Below are positions 32,320-43,500 of a stretch of 64,000 nt of DNA, piece after piece. The notes under the pieces were generated by a model that was not told the DNA's origin, ran no database searches, and saw nothing but the letters and a program-made list of their open reading frames with translations. The DNA is from Tolypeutes matacus (Eukaryota > Chordata > Mammalia > Cingulata > Chlamyphoridae). Every line of letters starts with the position of its first letter. Within the stretch, counting starts at the first letter, position 1. Made by a program: the position numbers and the translations under genes. The DNA is taken from contig JAKSZT010053883.1 in the NCBI GenBank assembly GCA_026826555.1, positions 33,249,161-33,313,160 on the forward strand, written 5' to 3'.

Positions 32320-32680
32320 GCCCTGAAGTTAGGGGTAAAGAGGTTAGGTAAGATTAATTGCTGTAGTCTTGCTAGGAACCACTGCAAAGGGAAATGGCAT
32401 GCTGTCAACTGGGGGTCATCAGAAAAACAGAGTTGTATTTCAAGAGACCTTCAATACCTAGGAAAGTGGCTTGGGTTGAGGGTCTTACTAACAGGGTTTG
32501 TAGGGATCACACTGCCCTCTCTGAGTCTACAGATGATGAATTGGGTGAGTGGTGGCAAGGCCAAAATTCAACCAGAACAGCCCTATCGATTGTGAAGGTA
32601 CTGGAACATCTCCATATCAGTTGGTAAATAGCTGCTGCCCCAAGTTCCCTGAGTACCTCTTGCTGTCACAACCCCCAGGG
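32320..32680. other. Intergenic, nothing recognised
   Basis: I see no gene or known repeat. Confidence 0.45.
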
Positions 32681-32690
32681 CTCCATAGAC

Positions 32691-33065
32691 ATTTTTTTAA
32701 AATGACTATTTATTACCCCCCATTGTTTATGCTTGCTGTCTGCTCTCGGTGTCTGTTCCTTGTCTGCTTATTTTCTTCATAGGAGGCACGGGGAATTGAA
32801 CCCGGGAACTCCCATGTGGAAGGAAGGTGCCCATTTGCTTGAGCCACCTCCGTTCCCTGCTTGTTGTGTCTCTCATTGTGTTTTCTCATTTGTGTCTCTT
32901 CATTGTGTCATCTTGTTGCATCATCTCATTGCATCATCTCACCATGCCAGCCTGCCACACCAGCTTGCTGTCTTGCTCGCCTTCTTTATGAGGAACCGGG
33001 AACCGAACCCAGGACCTCCTGTGTGGTAGGCAGCCGCCCAACTGCTTGAGCCACATCCACTTCCC
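32691..33065 (-). mobile_element. DAS-type dimeric SINE, first of a pair
   Basis: It has reverse heads ending GAGCCACCTCCGTTCCC and GAGCCACATCCACTTCC. CTCCATAGAC is at 32681-32690 and 33066-33075. Confidence 0.9.
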
Positions 33066-33075
33066 CTCCATAGAC

Positions 33076-33512
33076 TTCTTTTTTTTTTTCTTAAAGATTT
33101 ATTTATTTATTCCCTACCCCCCTAACCCTGTTGTTTTGAGCTCACTGTCTGATCTCTGTGTTCTTCTGTGTCTGCTTGTCTTCTCTTTAGGCGGCACCAG
33201 GAACCGATCCTGGGACCTTCCGGGGTGGAGAAAGGCTGCTCAATCTCTTGTGCCACCTCAGCTCTCTGGTCTGCTGCATCTCTTAGTGTCTCTCTTCTGT
33301 GTCTCTTTTTGTTGCATCATTTTGCTGCACCAGCTCTCCGCATGGGCCAGCACTCCTGCACGGGCCAGCACTCCTGCGCAGGCCAGCGCTCCGCGTGGGC
33401 CAGCTCTCCACTTGGGCCAGCTTGCTTTTCACCAGGAGGCCCCAGGAATCGAACCCTAAACCTCTTATATGGTAGGTGGGAGCCCAATCACTTGAACCAT
33501 ACCCACTTCCCC
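33076..33512 (-). mobile_element. DAS-type dimeric SINE, second of a pair, with internal minisatellite
   Basis: The same target word, CTCCATAGAC, precedes it and CTCCGTAG follows at 33513. Between the two heads is a short tandem array of GGGCCAGCACTCCTGC-like units at about 33335-33425. Confidence 0.9.
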
Positions 33513-33829
33513 CTCCGTAGAATTCTGAGCCACCAAATTGAACTTCCCTCTGTCCCCTGCCTCTGGCATGACACAGCAGGGAAATTTCAGGGCCCAGCTC
33601 CAGGGATTAGCTGTTGACTGTTCTGATGGGTTGGTGTTTGTGCCGTTCTGGGTGCATCACCCCTAGTGATAACACAGAAAGAGCCCAGAGCTGATGTGTG
33701 GTTACTCATCTAGGGGGATAGCCATCATGATTCACAGGAAGAGGCCGCCCTAACTCACCATGGACAGTCTCATGAGAAACCCTTGTTTAATGTGAAATGG
33801 AAGGTTTAACTAATTTGAATGGAATCCTT

Positions 33830-33935
33830 TTTTTTTTTTTTTTTTTAGGAGCTACCAGGGATTGAACCCGGGACCTCATATACTCATATATGCTAAGCAG
33901 GTGCTCAACCACCAAGCCACACCCACTCCTCATGG
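33830..33935 (-). mobile_element. DAS-I-like short SINE
   Basis: It is a reverse head CTACCAGGGATTGAACCCGG ending CAAGCCACACCCACTCC. GGAATC lies on both sides. Confidence 0.85.
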
Positions 33936-34154
33936 ATGGAATCTTAATAACCAAAAGTACTGAAGTTATGGGCTCAGAATAAGGTGAGGAGGGATGGGAG
34001 GGCAGAGGAGTCACCATCCTTGTCCAGGTGCTGATTTCCTTATTGGCCTCCTTTTCCTGTCTGCTGTTGCTGACCCCTGGCACAGCACCCCCTTCACCAC
34101 ACTGACCCTGGGACGCTCAGCCCCTCAGCCCGGCACTCACCCCCTCCTCTGGCC

Positions 34155-34178
34155 ATCTGCACACACACACACACAACA
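34155..34178. repeat. Short (CA)n
   Basis: About eight CA units. Confidence 0.8.
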
Positions 34179-34295
34179 CCTAGGCGTGCTGGCCAGCTCT
34201 TAAGACCTGCAAGGGCCTCAGTCATCAGATGGGGTGAGCTGTCAAGGAGGCCCCACACCCTCAGTCTGTGTTTATGGAAAATGCCTGGCTCGAGC

Positions 34296-34835
34296 AGGGT
34301 GCTAATGTGAAATACCCAAAGGGGTGCTAATGTGAAATACCAAAAATGGGTTGGTCTTTATAAAGGGTATTTATTTGGGGTAGAAGTTCACAGTTACCAG
34401 GCCAGAAAGCGTTAAGTTTCTTCTCTCCCCAAAGTCCATTGCCACGTGTTGGAACAAGACAGCTGCTGACGTTTGCCAGGGTTCAGGCTGGCGGTTCCTC
34501 TCTTCCTGGGGCTGTATTTCTCTCCAGGCTTAGCTACTGTTTCCTCCACAAGGTCAGCTGTAGACGATCAGGTGAACGGCTCGCTTCTCTTCTCCTGGGG
34601 CCTTCTCTCCAATATCAAAACTGCTTCTCAAAAACTGCTTCAACTCTGTTCTTTGCCTTGTCTTTTATATTCGATTCCCCACCCACCAAGGGGTGGGGCT
34701 CAACGCCCTACTGACTTGGCCCAGTTAACGCCCTAATCATAACCTAATCATGCCCAGATTAACAGATCAGTTTATAAGCATCATCCAATTATATTTTTGG
34801 AATTCATAATTACATCAAATTGGCCAATGGCTACA
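34296..34835 (-). mobile_element. MaLR-like LTR, family B
   Basis: It shares GGTATTTATTTGGGGTAGAAG, CACAGTTACCAGGCCA, GTCTTTTAT and CCTAATCATAACCTAATCATG with the copy at 35877. Its first 22 or so bases (GGTGCTAATGTGAAATACC) are tandemly doubled. Orientation is inferred from MLT1 antisense similarity. Confidence 0.7.
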
Positions 34836-35389
34836 CAGGGCAATCAAGTGATGTCTTCTGGAAATTTGGAACTTTGAGTGGAGAGGCACATAAATCTTAG
34901 GTCATTAAAGCAGAATCACATTGATGGCAGTCTCTAGGGAAACAGTCTCGTGGACTTTGCTGTAGGGTGCTCTAGGCCTGACTTTCTGGGACAATTTTTT
35001 GGTTTTCCAGTCCTTTCTTAGAGTCCATGAGATACCCCATGACCCTTCTAACAGGGCACCCTTTCCCCATCTCCTGCCCCTTTTCCACTTAAGTCAGACA
35101 GAGCTGGTCTCTATGGCTTGCAGCCAAATGACTCTCATAGAGGCCATTCAAGGTCAGAGACAGGAGGTGCTGAGAGGCAGGTGTCCACAGGGGGGCGGTG
35201 GGCTCCCTTTGAAGGGGTCTTTGAGTTGCCCCAAAGATTCTGAAGGCTGCTTAAGGGAAGATTAGTGGGGGAACCAGGCAGCGGGGGAAAGGCCCTTCCT
35301 TGCAGTATTTTATCCTAGCAAGGGCAGGGACTGTGCACAGGGAGATGGTGAGATGGAAAGTCAGGGCCTTTGTCCTAATCACAGCTACA

Positions 35390-35545
35390 TCTCTCATTTT
35401 GCTCACTGTGTGACCTTGAGCAATTCACCTATCCTCTCTGGTTTCCTTATTTGTAAAACTGGGATATGACTTGAACCTGCCTTACAAGGTGGTTGTAAGG
35501 ATTAAATGAAATAGTGCATCTGCAGTGCTTAGTACATTGTCTGGT
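35390..35545 (+). mobile_element. MIR
   Basis: The copy has CACTGTGTGACCTTGAGCAA, CTTATTTGTAAAACTGGG and GGTTGTAAGGATTAAATG in order. Confidence 0.85.
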
Positions 35546-35566
35546 TGTCTGGCATGTACACATTTT

Positions 35567-35667
35567 TTGTGTTTTTTTTAGGAGGTACTGGGGATTGAAC
35601 CCAGGGTCTCGTATATGCTCATACCTGGGAAGGAGGTATTCAACCACTTGAGCTACATCCACTCCCC
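35567..35667 (-). mobile_element. DAS-I-like short SINE
   Basis: It is a reverse head GTACTGGGGATTGAACCCAG ending GAGCTACATCCACTCC. The flanking words TGGCATGTACACATTTTT and TGGCACATACACTTTTTG form an imperfect duplication. Confidence 0.85.
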
Positions 35668-35876
35668 TGGCACATACACTTTTTGTTTGTTTAGTTTTGG
35701 GCACGTACACTTTTAATAAAGTTTAGCTATTATTGTTATTACTCTCATTTCACTGAGGATAGAACAAACGGGTCATGGATAGAGCCCCACGTGAGTGTAT
35801 AGACATACTTCAGACCATGGGGGCTATTTCAGGTACCCAGGATTTGTGTTCCTGAAGCTGTGTTTGGGGATAGTGG

Positions 35877-36398
35877 TGTATTAGTCAGCCAAAGGGGTGC
35901 TGATACAAAATACTAGAAATTGGTTGGTTTTTATAAAGGGTATTTATTTGGGGTAGAAGCTTACAGTTACCAGGCCATAAAACTTAAGTTACTTCCCTCA
36001 CCAAAGTTTGTTGCCAAATGTTGGAGCAAGATAGCTGCCGAGATAGGTTTGCTTCTCTCCACAAGGCCAGCTGTAGACTATCAGGTGAAGGGCTTGTCTC
36101 TTCCTGACACCTTCTCCCCTTCCTCCCTCATGACCAAGCTTCTCTGTATGCTTACTTCCCCTGGCTCCAGCATTAAAACTCAGCATCAGAACTCCAACTC
36201 AAAACTCCAACTCTGTCCTTTGCCATGTCTTTTATCTCTGAGTCTCCACCCACTAAGGCGCAGGGACTCAATGCCCTACTGACGTGGCCCAATCAAAGAC
36301 CTAATCATAACTTAATCATGCCCAGAGGAACAGACCAGTTTACAAGCATAATCCAGTATCTGTTTTTGGAATTCATAAATAATGCCAAACTGCTACAG
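35877..36398 (-). mobile_element. MaLR-like LTR, family B
   Basis: It begins TGTATTAGTCAGCC and ends CCAAACTGCTACA. It is the same family and orientation as 34296-34835; a MIR and a SINE between them show they are independent solo LTRs, not one provirus. Confidence 0.75.
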
Positions 36399-36691
36399 GT
36401 AGGTATCTTCCGGGAGAGTCTGTGGTAGCCCCGGGGGTAGAAAGTTCTGGAGACTAGAACATGGCAATAGCTCAGGAAATGGAATCCATTCCTGATGTTC
36501 AGGACTGTGGGAGTAGGGTCCGGCCAGGCAGGAGGGTGTGAGGCTTCTTGATGAGGGCAGCCATCTCTGAACATTTGCTACCAAGATCCAGTGATGGTCT
36601 GATTGCCTCTCAGGTGTTAGGGCCAGGTCATGTCATCCTGAAGTGTAGAGTGCTTCCTTTATTTCCTTCCAGACTGTTTCTTTCATTTGCA

Positions 36692-36713
36692 CACACACAC
36701 ACACACACACAGA
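36692..36713. repeat. (CA)n
   Basis: There are eleven CA units after TTTGCA. Confidence 0.9.
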
Positions 36714-36714
36714 G

Positions 36715-36905
36715 CTTATAATTCATTTAGCCATTCCCCTATCAATGGATACTTGTCATTATTTTCAGTTGTTTCACTGTTAGAAACTTTGCTTTAGTTA
36801 ATGTGTACATATATTGGATCTCTGTACATATGTGCAAGGAACTCTATAGGGTAGGTTCCTAATATCACTCTCTACCAATTAACACTCCCACCACAGTGTT
36901 ATCAC
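36715..36905 (-). mobile_element. L1 fragment
   Basis: CCATTCCCCTATCAATGGA and a GTTGTTTCACTG block resemble the antisense L1 3' region. Confidence 0.45.
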
Positions 36906-36909
36906 CCCT

Positions 36910-37560
36910 CATTTGCAGACAGAGCTTGGTTGTTACTTTGGGCGGCTCAGGACTGGCCCTAGAGCTGGAAGGTAGAGGGGTAGCCTGGGGATAGAGCAGG
37001 CTGGGGCTAGAAAGTGATCTGGAGAATATCTCCTTGTGTGTATCTCATACTTTCTCAAAATCAGAAACTCTTGAGTGGTTCTTGGAATCTGCATTTAGAG
37101 TACTCTAAGGTCTGAGAACTAATGACTTGTCCAATCCTCACTGATTTTAAGCTCAGGGAAACTGGAGGACAAAGGAGGAGAAGTGAAAGCAGGTTAGTGA
37201 ATGAGCTTGGGAGAGGCCTGTGGGGTGTGTGGTGAGGAGCCCTGGGTGGGAAAGGATAAGACAGAAGTGAAAAGGGTGAGGACATGCAGGGCTTGACTAC
37301 ACAAGGGAAATGCTTTTCCGGTTAAAAAAAGAACAGCAGCAACGAAACACTTCTATAATTTGAATTCTGAAAGGAGACTGGGGAGAGACCTCTAATTAAA
37401 TAGTCCCAATTCTGCCCTGCCCCACCCCCGGGTGCTAAACTCAGGCAGCTAAAGCGGTAGGCACCGTTAAGGTGGTGATAGTTGAGAACATATTGGACTA
37501 CTAACCTATCGATTGGCAAATGGCAAATAGTAACCATAAAAAAAAAGTAAAATGAGTTAC
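36910..37560. other. Intergenic, unresolved
   Basis: There may be decayed transposon pieces (for example the GGTGGTGATAGTTGAGAAC block near 37460), but I cannot assign them. No gene is visible. Confidence 0.4.
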
Positions 37561-38235
37561 TTATAAATATAAATTATGATATGAACTGAGTAGCTCATAC
37601 TGCCGTGAACACTGATAAACAGGCCTCCTAAAATAGCAACTTCTGAGAAACATGAGTGGCACTATCTGCTAGTTCGCCCACGTCACGGCAGACAGGGCTC
37701 ACGGCGTCGCTCATTCTTTATGAAGCCCTCTGTGCTGTAGAGGAATCATCAGTTTATCTTTAGCCTCGATTACTCATGTGCTAGCACTTCTAAATAGTTG
37801 AGTCTTTACTTTTGTTTTATTGTCGGTGCACTGAAATACTCATGTACATAGTAAGTGTGAAGGGTTTTGTTTTCCTCAAAGATCCAGAGGAACATTTTAA
37901 AATGGACAGTGTTTAGATAAGAGTTCCTTTTAAATATTGTAAGTAAACATCTTCTGAATCTGGGGGAGAAATAAATGAGAAAAAGATAGTAAGAAACAAT
38001 GTCAGCCCCTAATACTGTGTAAAAATCACAACAGCCTGGAAAAGCCTGTGATGTTATAGAGAATCCACTGAAAATAAAACAAATAATTCATAGTTCTGGA
38101 ATTACAAGCATATTTATTATTTCAACAAAAATTATGAGTAGTTTATTATTGCTAGTAAGTTTAAGATCAAAAGGTGCTCGATGGTCTCAATTTATGCTAT
38201 TCAAAAATGGCAATTATGTTCTGTTAAATGTCATG
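37560..38235. other. AT-rich apparently single-copy block
   Basis: No repeat family is recognised over some 670 bases in an otherwise repeat-packed region. There is no open frame of note. It might be a non-coding conserved block, which sequence alone cannot show. Confidence 0.4.
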
Positions 38236-38237
38236 GT

Positions 38238-38725
38238 TTGTATCAGTCAGGGTTGGATCAGAGAAGGAGAAACACTATGAATGATACAGAAAATGGAATT
38301 TCTTATAGGATTAGGCATTAGGCAAGTGGAGGGATTTGTTCAGGGCATAGTGGGGACAGCTTGTTTGCTCCTTGACACCTGGGGCCTCATGTGGAAAAAT
38401 TTGACAGCTGAGGGCTGAAACCATCTGGAAGCATCTTCACTCACATGCCCAGTGCTTGCTGTCAGCCGTGATCTCAGCGGGGACTTTTGAAGTATGGCCA
38501 TGCGTCTGAGATCGGGCCAATGGAAGGTGAGTGGAAGCGATGTCTAGCTCTTCTAGCCTGGCCCATACAAACCTTCCACGCCTGATTCCTTCTCTTCTTC
38601 ATTTATCAGCTGAGTAGGGGGTCTTCAAGGACCTAGAAGAGGGTAAGACCTTTAGGTGGAAAGACCTGGGTTTCTGAATGACTGCATGGCACAAAGTCCT
38701 TGACAACCTACATCAGACTGTGACA
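38238..38725 (-). mobile_element. Old LTR-like repeat
   Basis: It begins TGTATCAGTCAGGGTTGG and has CCATCTGGAAGCATCTTCAC and TCACATGCCCAGTGCTTG, a pattern seen in antisense MLT1 or ERVL LTRs. Confidence 0.45.
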
Positions 38726-38805
38726 TGAATGAGAAATAACTTTCTATTAAAGTAAGCTATTGAAATGGTTGCGTTTGTTACTGTAGCTGGTGCTAATTAT
38801 CCTAG

Positions 38806-38988
38806 CTAATAACCATCCTGGTTTATTGCAGTTACAAATGACCAGAGAGTCTGACCTGGTGTGAGATCTGGAGCTGTAAGATCATCACAATTGTTACATG
38901 CACCCTTTTTATAGCCATTAGGACAAGGTTTGGTCTTGTAATTCACATTACTGAAAATGTGTTTGATGGAATTTTGGTTATCTCGCAT
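38806..38988 (-). other. Short cysteine-containing open frame, not assigned
   Basis: The 60-codon frame contains KTKPCPNGYKKGACNNCDD. It has an ATG and a stop but no recognised family, promoter or splice context. Probably chance or a pseudogene scrap. Confidence 0.15.
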
Positions 38989-39444
38989 GGCTTTTTCTGA
39001 CTAATGGTCACAGCTCATGAGGTCATTTTATCGAGATTGTGTTAAGGAAAAAGAGCTATATTGTCTATCACCAAATTTACAAACCACTCACATCTGGAAC
39101 CATCTTCCCTGCCCCCATGATAATGGAAAATTGTTCACCTCCTATGTAAAGCCGGTCCCTACATCCTCAATAAATGTTTGCTAAATTAATTACTGAATAA
39201 AAGCCTAGAGTGCAATGAAGCTTTAAGATCCAATAAATAAATAAATAAATAAAAATTTTAAAACTAAAGCCAGTTCCTCCTCTTCTACCCTTGACATCAA
39301 ATTCTCTCTTCTCAAAGACTTTATTCGTGTCATCTCCTCTCTCCTACATCAGTAATCCTTCTGTACTAAATGATTCATATCAACATATAAGTATGCACTG
39401 GTATCTCTCATCTTAAAAAACAAAACTTTCACCCCCCCCTTCCT

Positions 39445-39692
39445 TTTTTTTTTTAAGATTTATTTTTATTTATTTAATTATCCCCCCTTTGCTGCTTGTG
39501 CTCATTGTGTCTATTTGCTGTGCATTTTTCTGTGTCTGCTTGTCTCCCTTTGTTGCATCACCTTGGTGCGCCAGCTCACTCACCGCGCCATGTGGGCGGG
39601 CTTGCCTTCACCAGGAGGCCCCGGGAATTGAACCCAGGGCCTCCCATACGGTAAATGGGAGCCCAACCAATTGAGCCACAGCTCCTTCCCCC
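39445..39692 (-). mobile_element. DAS-type SINE in L2
   Basis: It is a reverse SINE with one head, ending GAGCCACAGCTCCTTCCC, and a body with GCGCCATGTGGGCGGGC. CCTTCC-like flanks lie on both sides. Confidence 0.88.
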
Positions 39693-39882
39693 TCTATATC
39701 TTTATATATCTATAAACCCATTTCTCTGCTTCCCTTTCAGTAAAACTTTTAGAATGAATCTTTATGCTTGTTGTCTTAATTTCTTCACTTCTCATCCACT
39801 TTTCACCCCACTTTCTTCTGTCCTCAACACTCCACTAAATCTTCTCTTGTCCTGGTTACAAATGTCCCCCACTTTACCAAAT

Positions 39883-40410
39883 TGCTTTTGTCTCCTAGCT
39901 GCCAAAAAAAAATTCTGTGCAATGGGTTGGCTTAAACAATGGGAATTTAGGGGCTCACAATTTTGAAGCTAGTAGAAGTCCAAAATCAAAGTTTCATCAA
40001 GATAATGCTTTCTCCCAGAAGACTGTGGCATTCTGGGGCTGGCTGCCACTGATCCTTGGTCTTGGCTTTTCTGTCACATGGCAATGCACAGGGTGGCCTC
40101 ACTTGGCTTCTCTTTACTCTTCTGTATTCTGTTGACTTCCAGCTTCAACAGAACAGAGGGCTGCTCCCTCTGGCTTTCTCTTCTCTGTGACATTCCCTCT
40201 AAGGCAGGGGTTCTTAACAAGGGGTCCATGAGCTTGAATTGAAAATTCCAGAAAACGTTATTCTTGTGGGGACGTGTTGGTGTGGGCCACACCTTAATTG
40301 AAGTAAGCTCATCAAAATGTTGTACTTACAATGGGTTCACACCTATAGGAATGGATTAAGTTTAAGAACATGCTTCTCTGGGGTACATGGCTCCAAACCA
40401 CCCCACAATT
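39883..40410 (-). mobile_element. Solo LTR, MaLR-like, family A, in L2
   Basis: The reverse copy starts TGCTTTTGTCTCCTAGC and ends CCAAACCACCCCACAATT. CCAAAT lies at 39877-39882 and 40411-40416. It contains a truncated hAT element at 40206-40291. Confidence 0.82.
40206..40291 (-). mobile_element. Truncated hAT MITE inside the LTR
   Basis: The piece starts with the terminal repeat CAGGGGTTCTTAAC and continues through CATGAGCTTGAATTGAAA, matching the reverse complement of the complete element at 60341-60533. The other terminus is missing. Confidence 0.8.
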
Positions 40411-40597
40411 CCAAATGAATTTTCTGCTCTTGTCCCTTTTAATCCCCTCAACAGCATTCAATGTAGTTGAACAAACTCCTTCTTGAAATACTTTCTTCAT
40501 TTGAGTTCTATAAAATATCTTTCCTAACTTAGATCATGCTTTGGTCCCTTTTGTGGGCACTCTGTTTGGAGATCTCAAATAGAATAAGTGCAAATTA

Positions 40598-43500
40598 TTT
40601 GTTTTGTTTTTTTAATTTGTTTTTTTAATTTTTTAAAATATACTTTTTAGTTCTTTTAAAAAGAGACTTAGATTACATAAATGTTACATAAAAAATATAG
40701 GGGATCTCATATGCCCTGCTCCCCCTCCCACAGTTTCCCACATTAACAGCATCCTTCTTTAGTGTGGTACATTTGTTACAATTGATGAATACATTTTGGA
40801 GCATTGCCATTAGCGTGGATTATAGTTTACATTGTAGTTTACACTCTCCTGCACAATTTTGTAAGTTATGACAAGATATATAATGACTTGTATCTGTCAT
40901 TGCAACATCATTCAGGACAATTCCCAAGTCCCGAAAATGTCCCCATATTACACCTGTTTTTCCCTCTCCCTCATGTCAGAACCTCGAGTGGCCAATGCCT
41001 CCACATCAATGATAAAAGTTCTTCCATTGTTAGAATCACAATAAGTCTATACAAGGATACCAGTAAGTCTACTCTAGTACATTGTTCATTCCCCAGTCCT
41101 GAAGATTCTGAGACGGTGATTGCCCACTCCACCTCTAATTGAGAGAGGGCTTAGAACCCATGGGATAGATGGATGGGTCTATCTTGCTTGCAATTTCAGA
41201 CTCTCTGTTCCTTGGGACGGTCGTTGTCCAACATCATCTCCTTGTTAGTTGTCCTGGGTGAGTCCAATGATCTGGAGAGTAGGTGTTGCAACTCTGTTGA
41301 TATTCAGGGCCCAGCTGGCACATGGACAGTCCAAAGATTTAAGTCTCTTGGACATACACCTACCAACTCTAGGACTAACTATAGGTTCAAATAGAAGGGG
41401 CAGAAGAGCCATGTGTAGGGAAACCACAACTGAGTCCAACTCTGTCACACTAGGGAGCATAAATTCCCAAGTAGGGCCCACTGGCAGGGCACCAAACTCC
41501 TGAGTTGGCTCCCTGCCTATAGTGTCTGGATGTCTCTGCTATTTGAGGCAAAATTTACTTTGGCAGTCAATGAGATCCTGCTGAGACATGCATAAGTGTA
41601 ACCTCTGGAATGACCTCTTGACTCACTTTGAGGTCTCTTAGTCATTTAAACTCATTTGTCTTTACCCTTTCTCCCTTTGGGTCAATGTCTTTTTCCAGTT
41701 GCATTGCTAGTTGGTGCTTGGTAGTAATCCCTCAGTGCCAGGGAGGCTCATCCTCGGGAGTCATGCCCCACACGGGGGGGAAGGTAATGCATTTGTATGC
41801 TGAGTTCAGCTTAGAGAGAGGCCACATTTGAGCAACTAGGAGGCTCTCAGGAGGTAACTCTTAGGCACCCTATAATACTAGACTAAGTTTCAATTTCAAA
41901 AGTAAAGGTTCATAAGTACATTCATCAATATCGAGGGCCTGTCAATTGTCCAACCTCCTACACTAGGCACTGTCCCTGTACTTGGGATTCTTGCTGTCCC
42001 ATTAGAGAATGTGGCAGAACTTCCCAGAATGGGAATTCAATATTCTTTTGGTTATTGTGTGAATCTCCACCCACTCTGACAATGCTCCATGAACACTTGA
42101 ACACATTTTTATGCCTTATAACTATGCCCCAGGTGAACCTCCTCCTATGCACCCCACAGCAATGATCCTTCCCTGCCACAGTTGTAACCCTTCTGTGATC
42201 CAAAACTTCTTCAAAAATGAAGCTAAGAAAATAACCAACTACTATTAGTAAGAAAATGAAATAACAATAATTTAAAAAATAAATACGAAATTTTTAAAAA
42301 ATTTTGGAATAATAAAAAGTAATTAAAATATAAAATTAGGAAAAAACTTTGACATTATGTCTTTCATCACTGTAAGATCTGTTATCTTGTATATACAGTG
42401 ACATTTTCTCCTGTTTATTCCCGTGTCTTATTTTTTTTCATTTTGTCTTCGAAGAAGCCTTAGGTTACAGAAAAGTCACATACAGAATATAGGGGATTCC
42501 CATATACCCAACATCCTCTCCCTTTCCCCCTTTCCCCTATTATTAACATTTTACGTGTGTATAGTACATTTGTTAAAATAGATGTATAAATATTGAAACA
42601 TTGCTATAAACCATGATCAATGATTTACATTGTGGTTTACATTTTGGACCATATACTTTTATAAATTTTGATGAAATTTAACATGGCTTGTATCCATCAT
42701 CACAAGATCATGTATGACACTTCCATCATCCCCAAAATGCCCCATGCCCATCTATTCTATTCCTCACTCCCCTTCCCCTCGGGACCCATGGCATCCACCA
42801 AGCTTCACTCCTTGAAGAACAAGATTCATTTTTACTTGCAACAACATTGAGGGCTTGACATACTGGCCTGTCTTCCCCTATTAGGCACAGAATATGCTCT
42901 CGAGAGACTCCCACCCCTCTATTTGAGAACATAGCAGGACTTCCCAGGATGGGAATCCAACACCTTCCCACTCATGTGGGTCTCCACCCACTGATACAAT
43001 ATACTATGACAAGATGAACACTTACACACTCCCTAGAAGCCTGCCCCAGGAGCGCCCTGTCCCAAATGCCCCCCACATCCAACACCCTAAATCAGTAACT
43101 CTCTCCTACCCTATTGCCAAAAGAACATTCCCAACATTGTAGTTTCAACCACATACCAGCAAATCCCCAGTGTTCACCTGGTCCCTCCCTCTACCCTTCC
43201 ATAAGTTCCATGGACAGTCCAATTCACCCTCCCCACCTTACCTCCCTCATACACCAGCATTGCCCAACCCAATAATATCACTGCACCACTGTCATGCCCA
43301 TCCACTGCACTACACAATTCCACCTTATCATAGATTTTGCCCATATGGGCATTTGCTTACAACCTTCTTTCCCTTTCTGTCTCCTTTAAACCTAGCTTCC
43401 AGACTCTAGCTCTGTGAGTCTGCCCAATTTGCTTAATTCATATCAGTGAGGTCATGTAATATTTGTCCTTCAGTGCCTGGCTTGCTTCACTCAACATAAG

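Noticed and set aside
33335..33425. Short direct repeats as a CRISPR-like array
   Set aside because: The repeats have no unique spacers of even length, lie inside a SINE, and the genome is mammalian.
34296..36398. The two family B LTRs as ends of one provirus
   Set aside because: The interval between them contains a MIR and a SINE and otherwise unique DNA, with no internal retroviral text.
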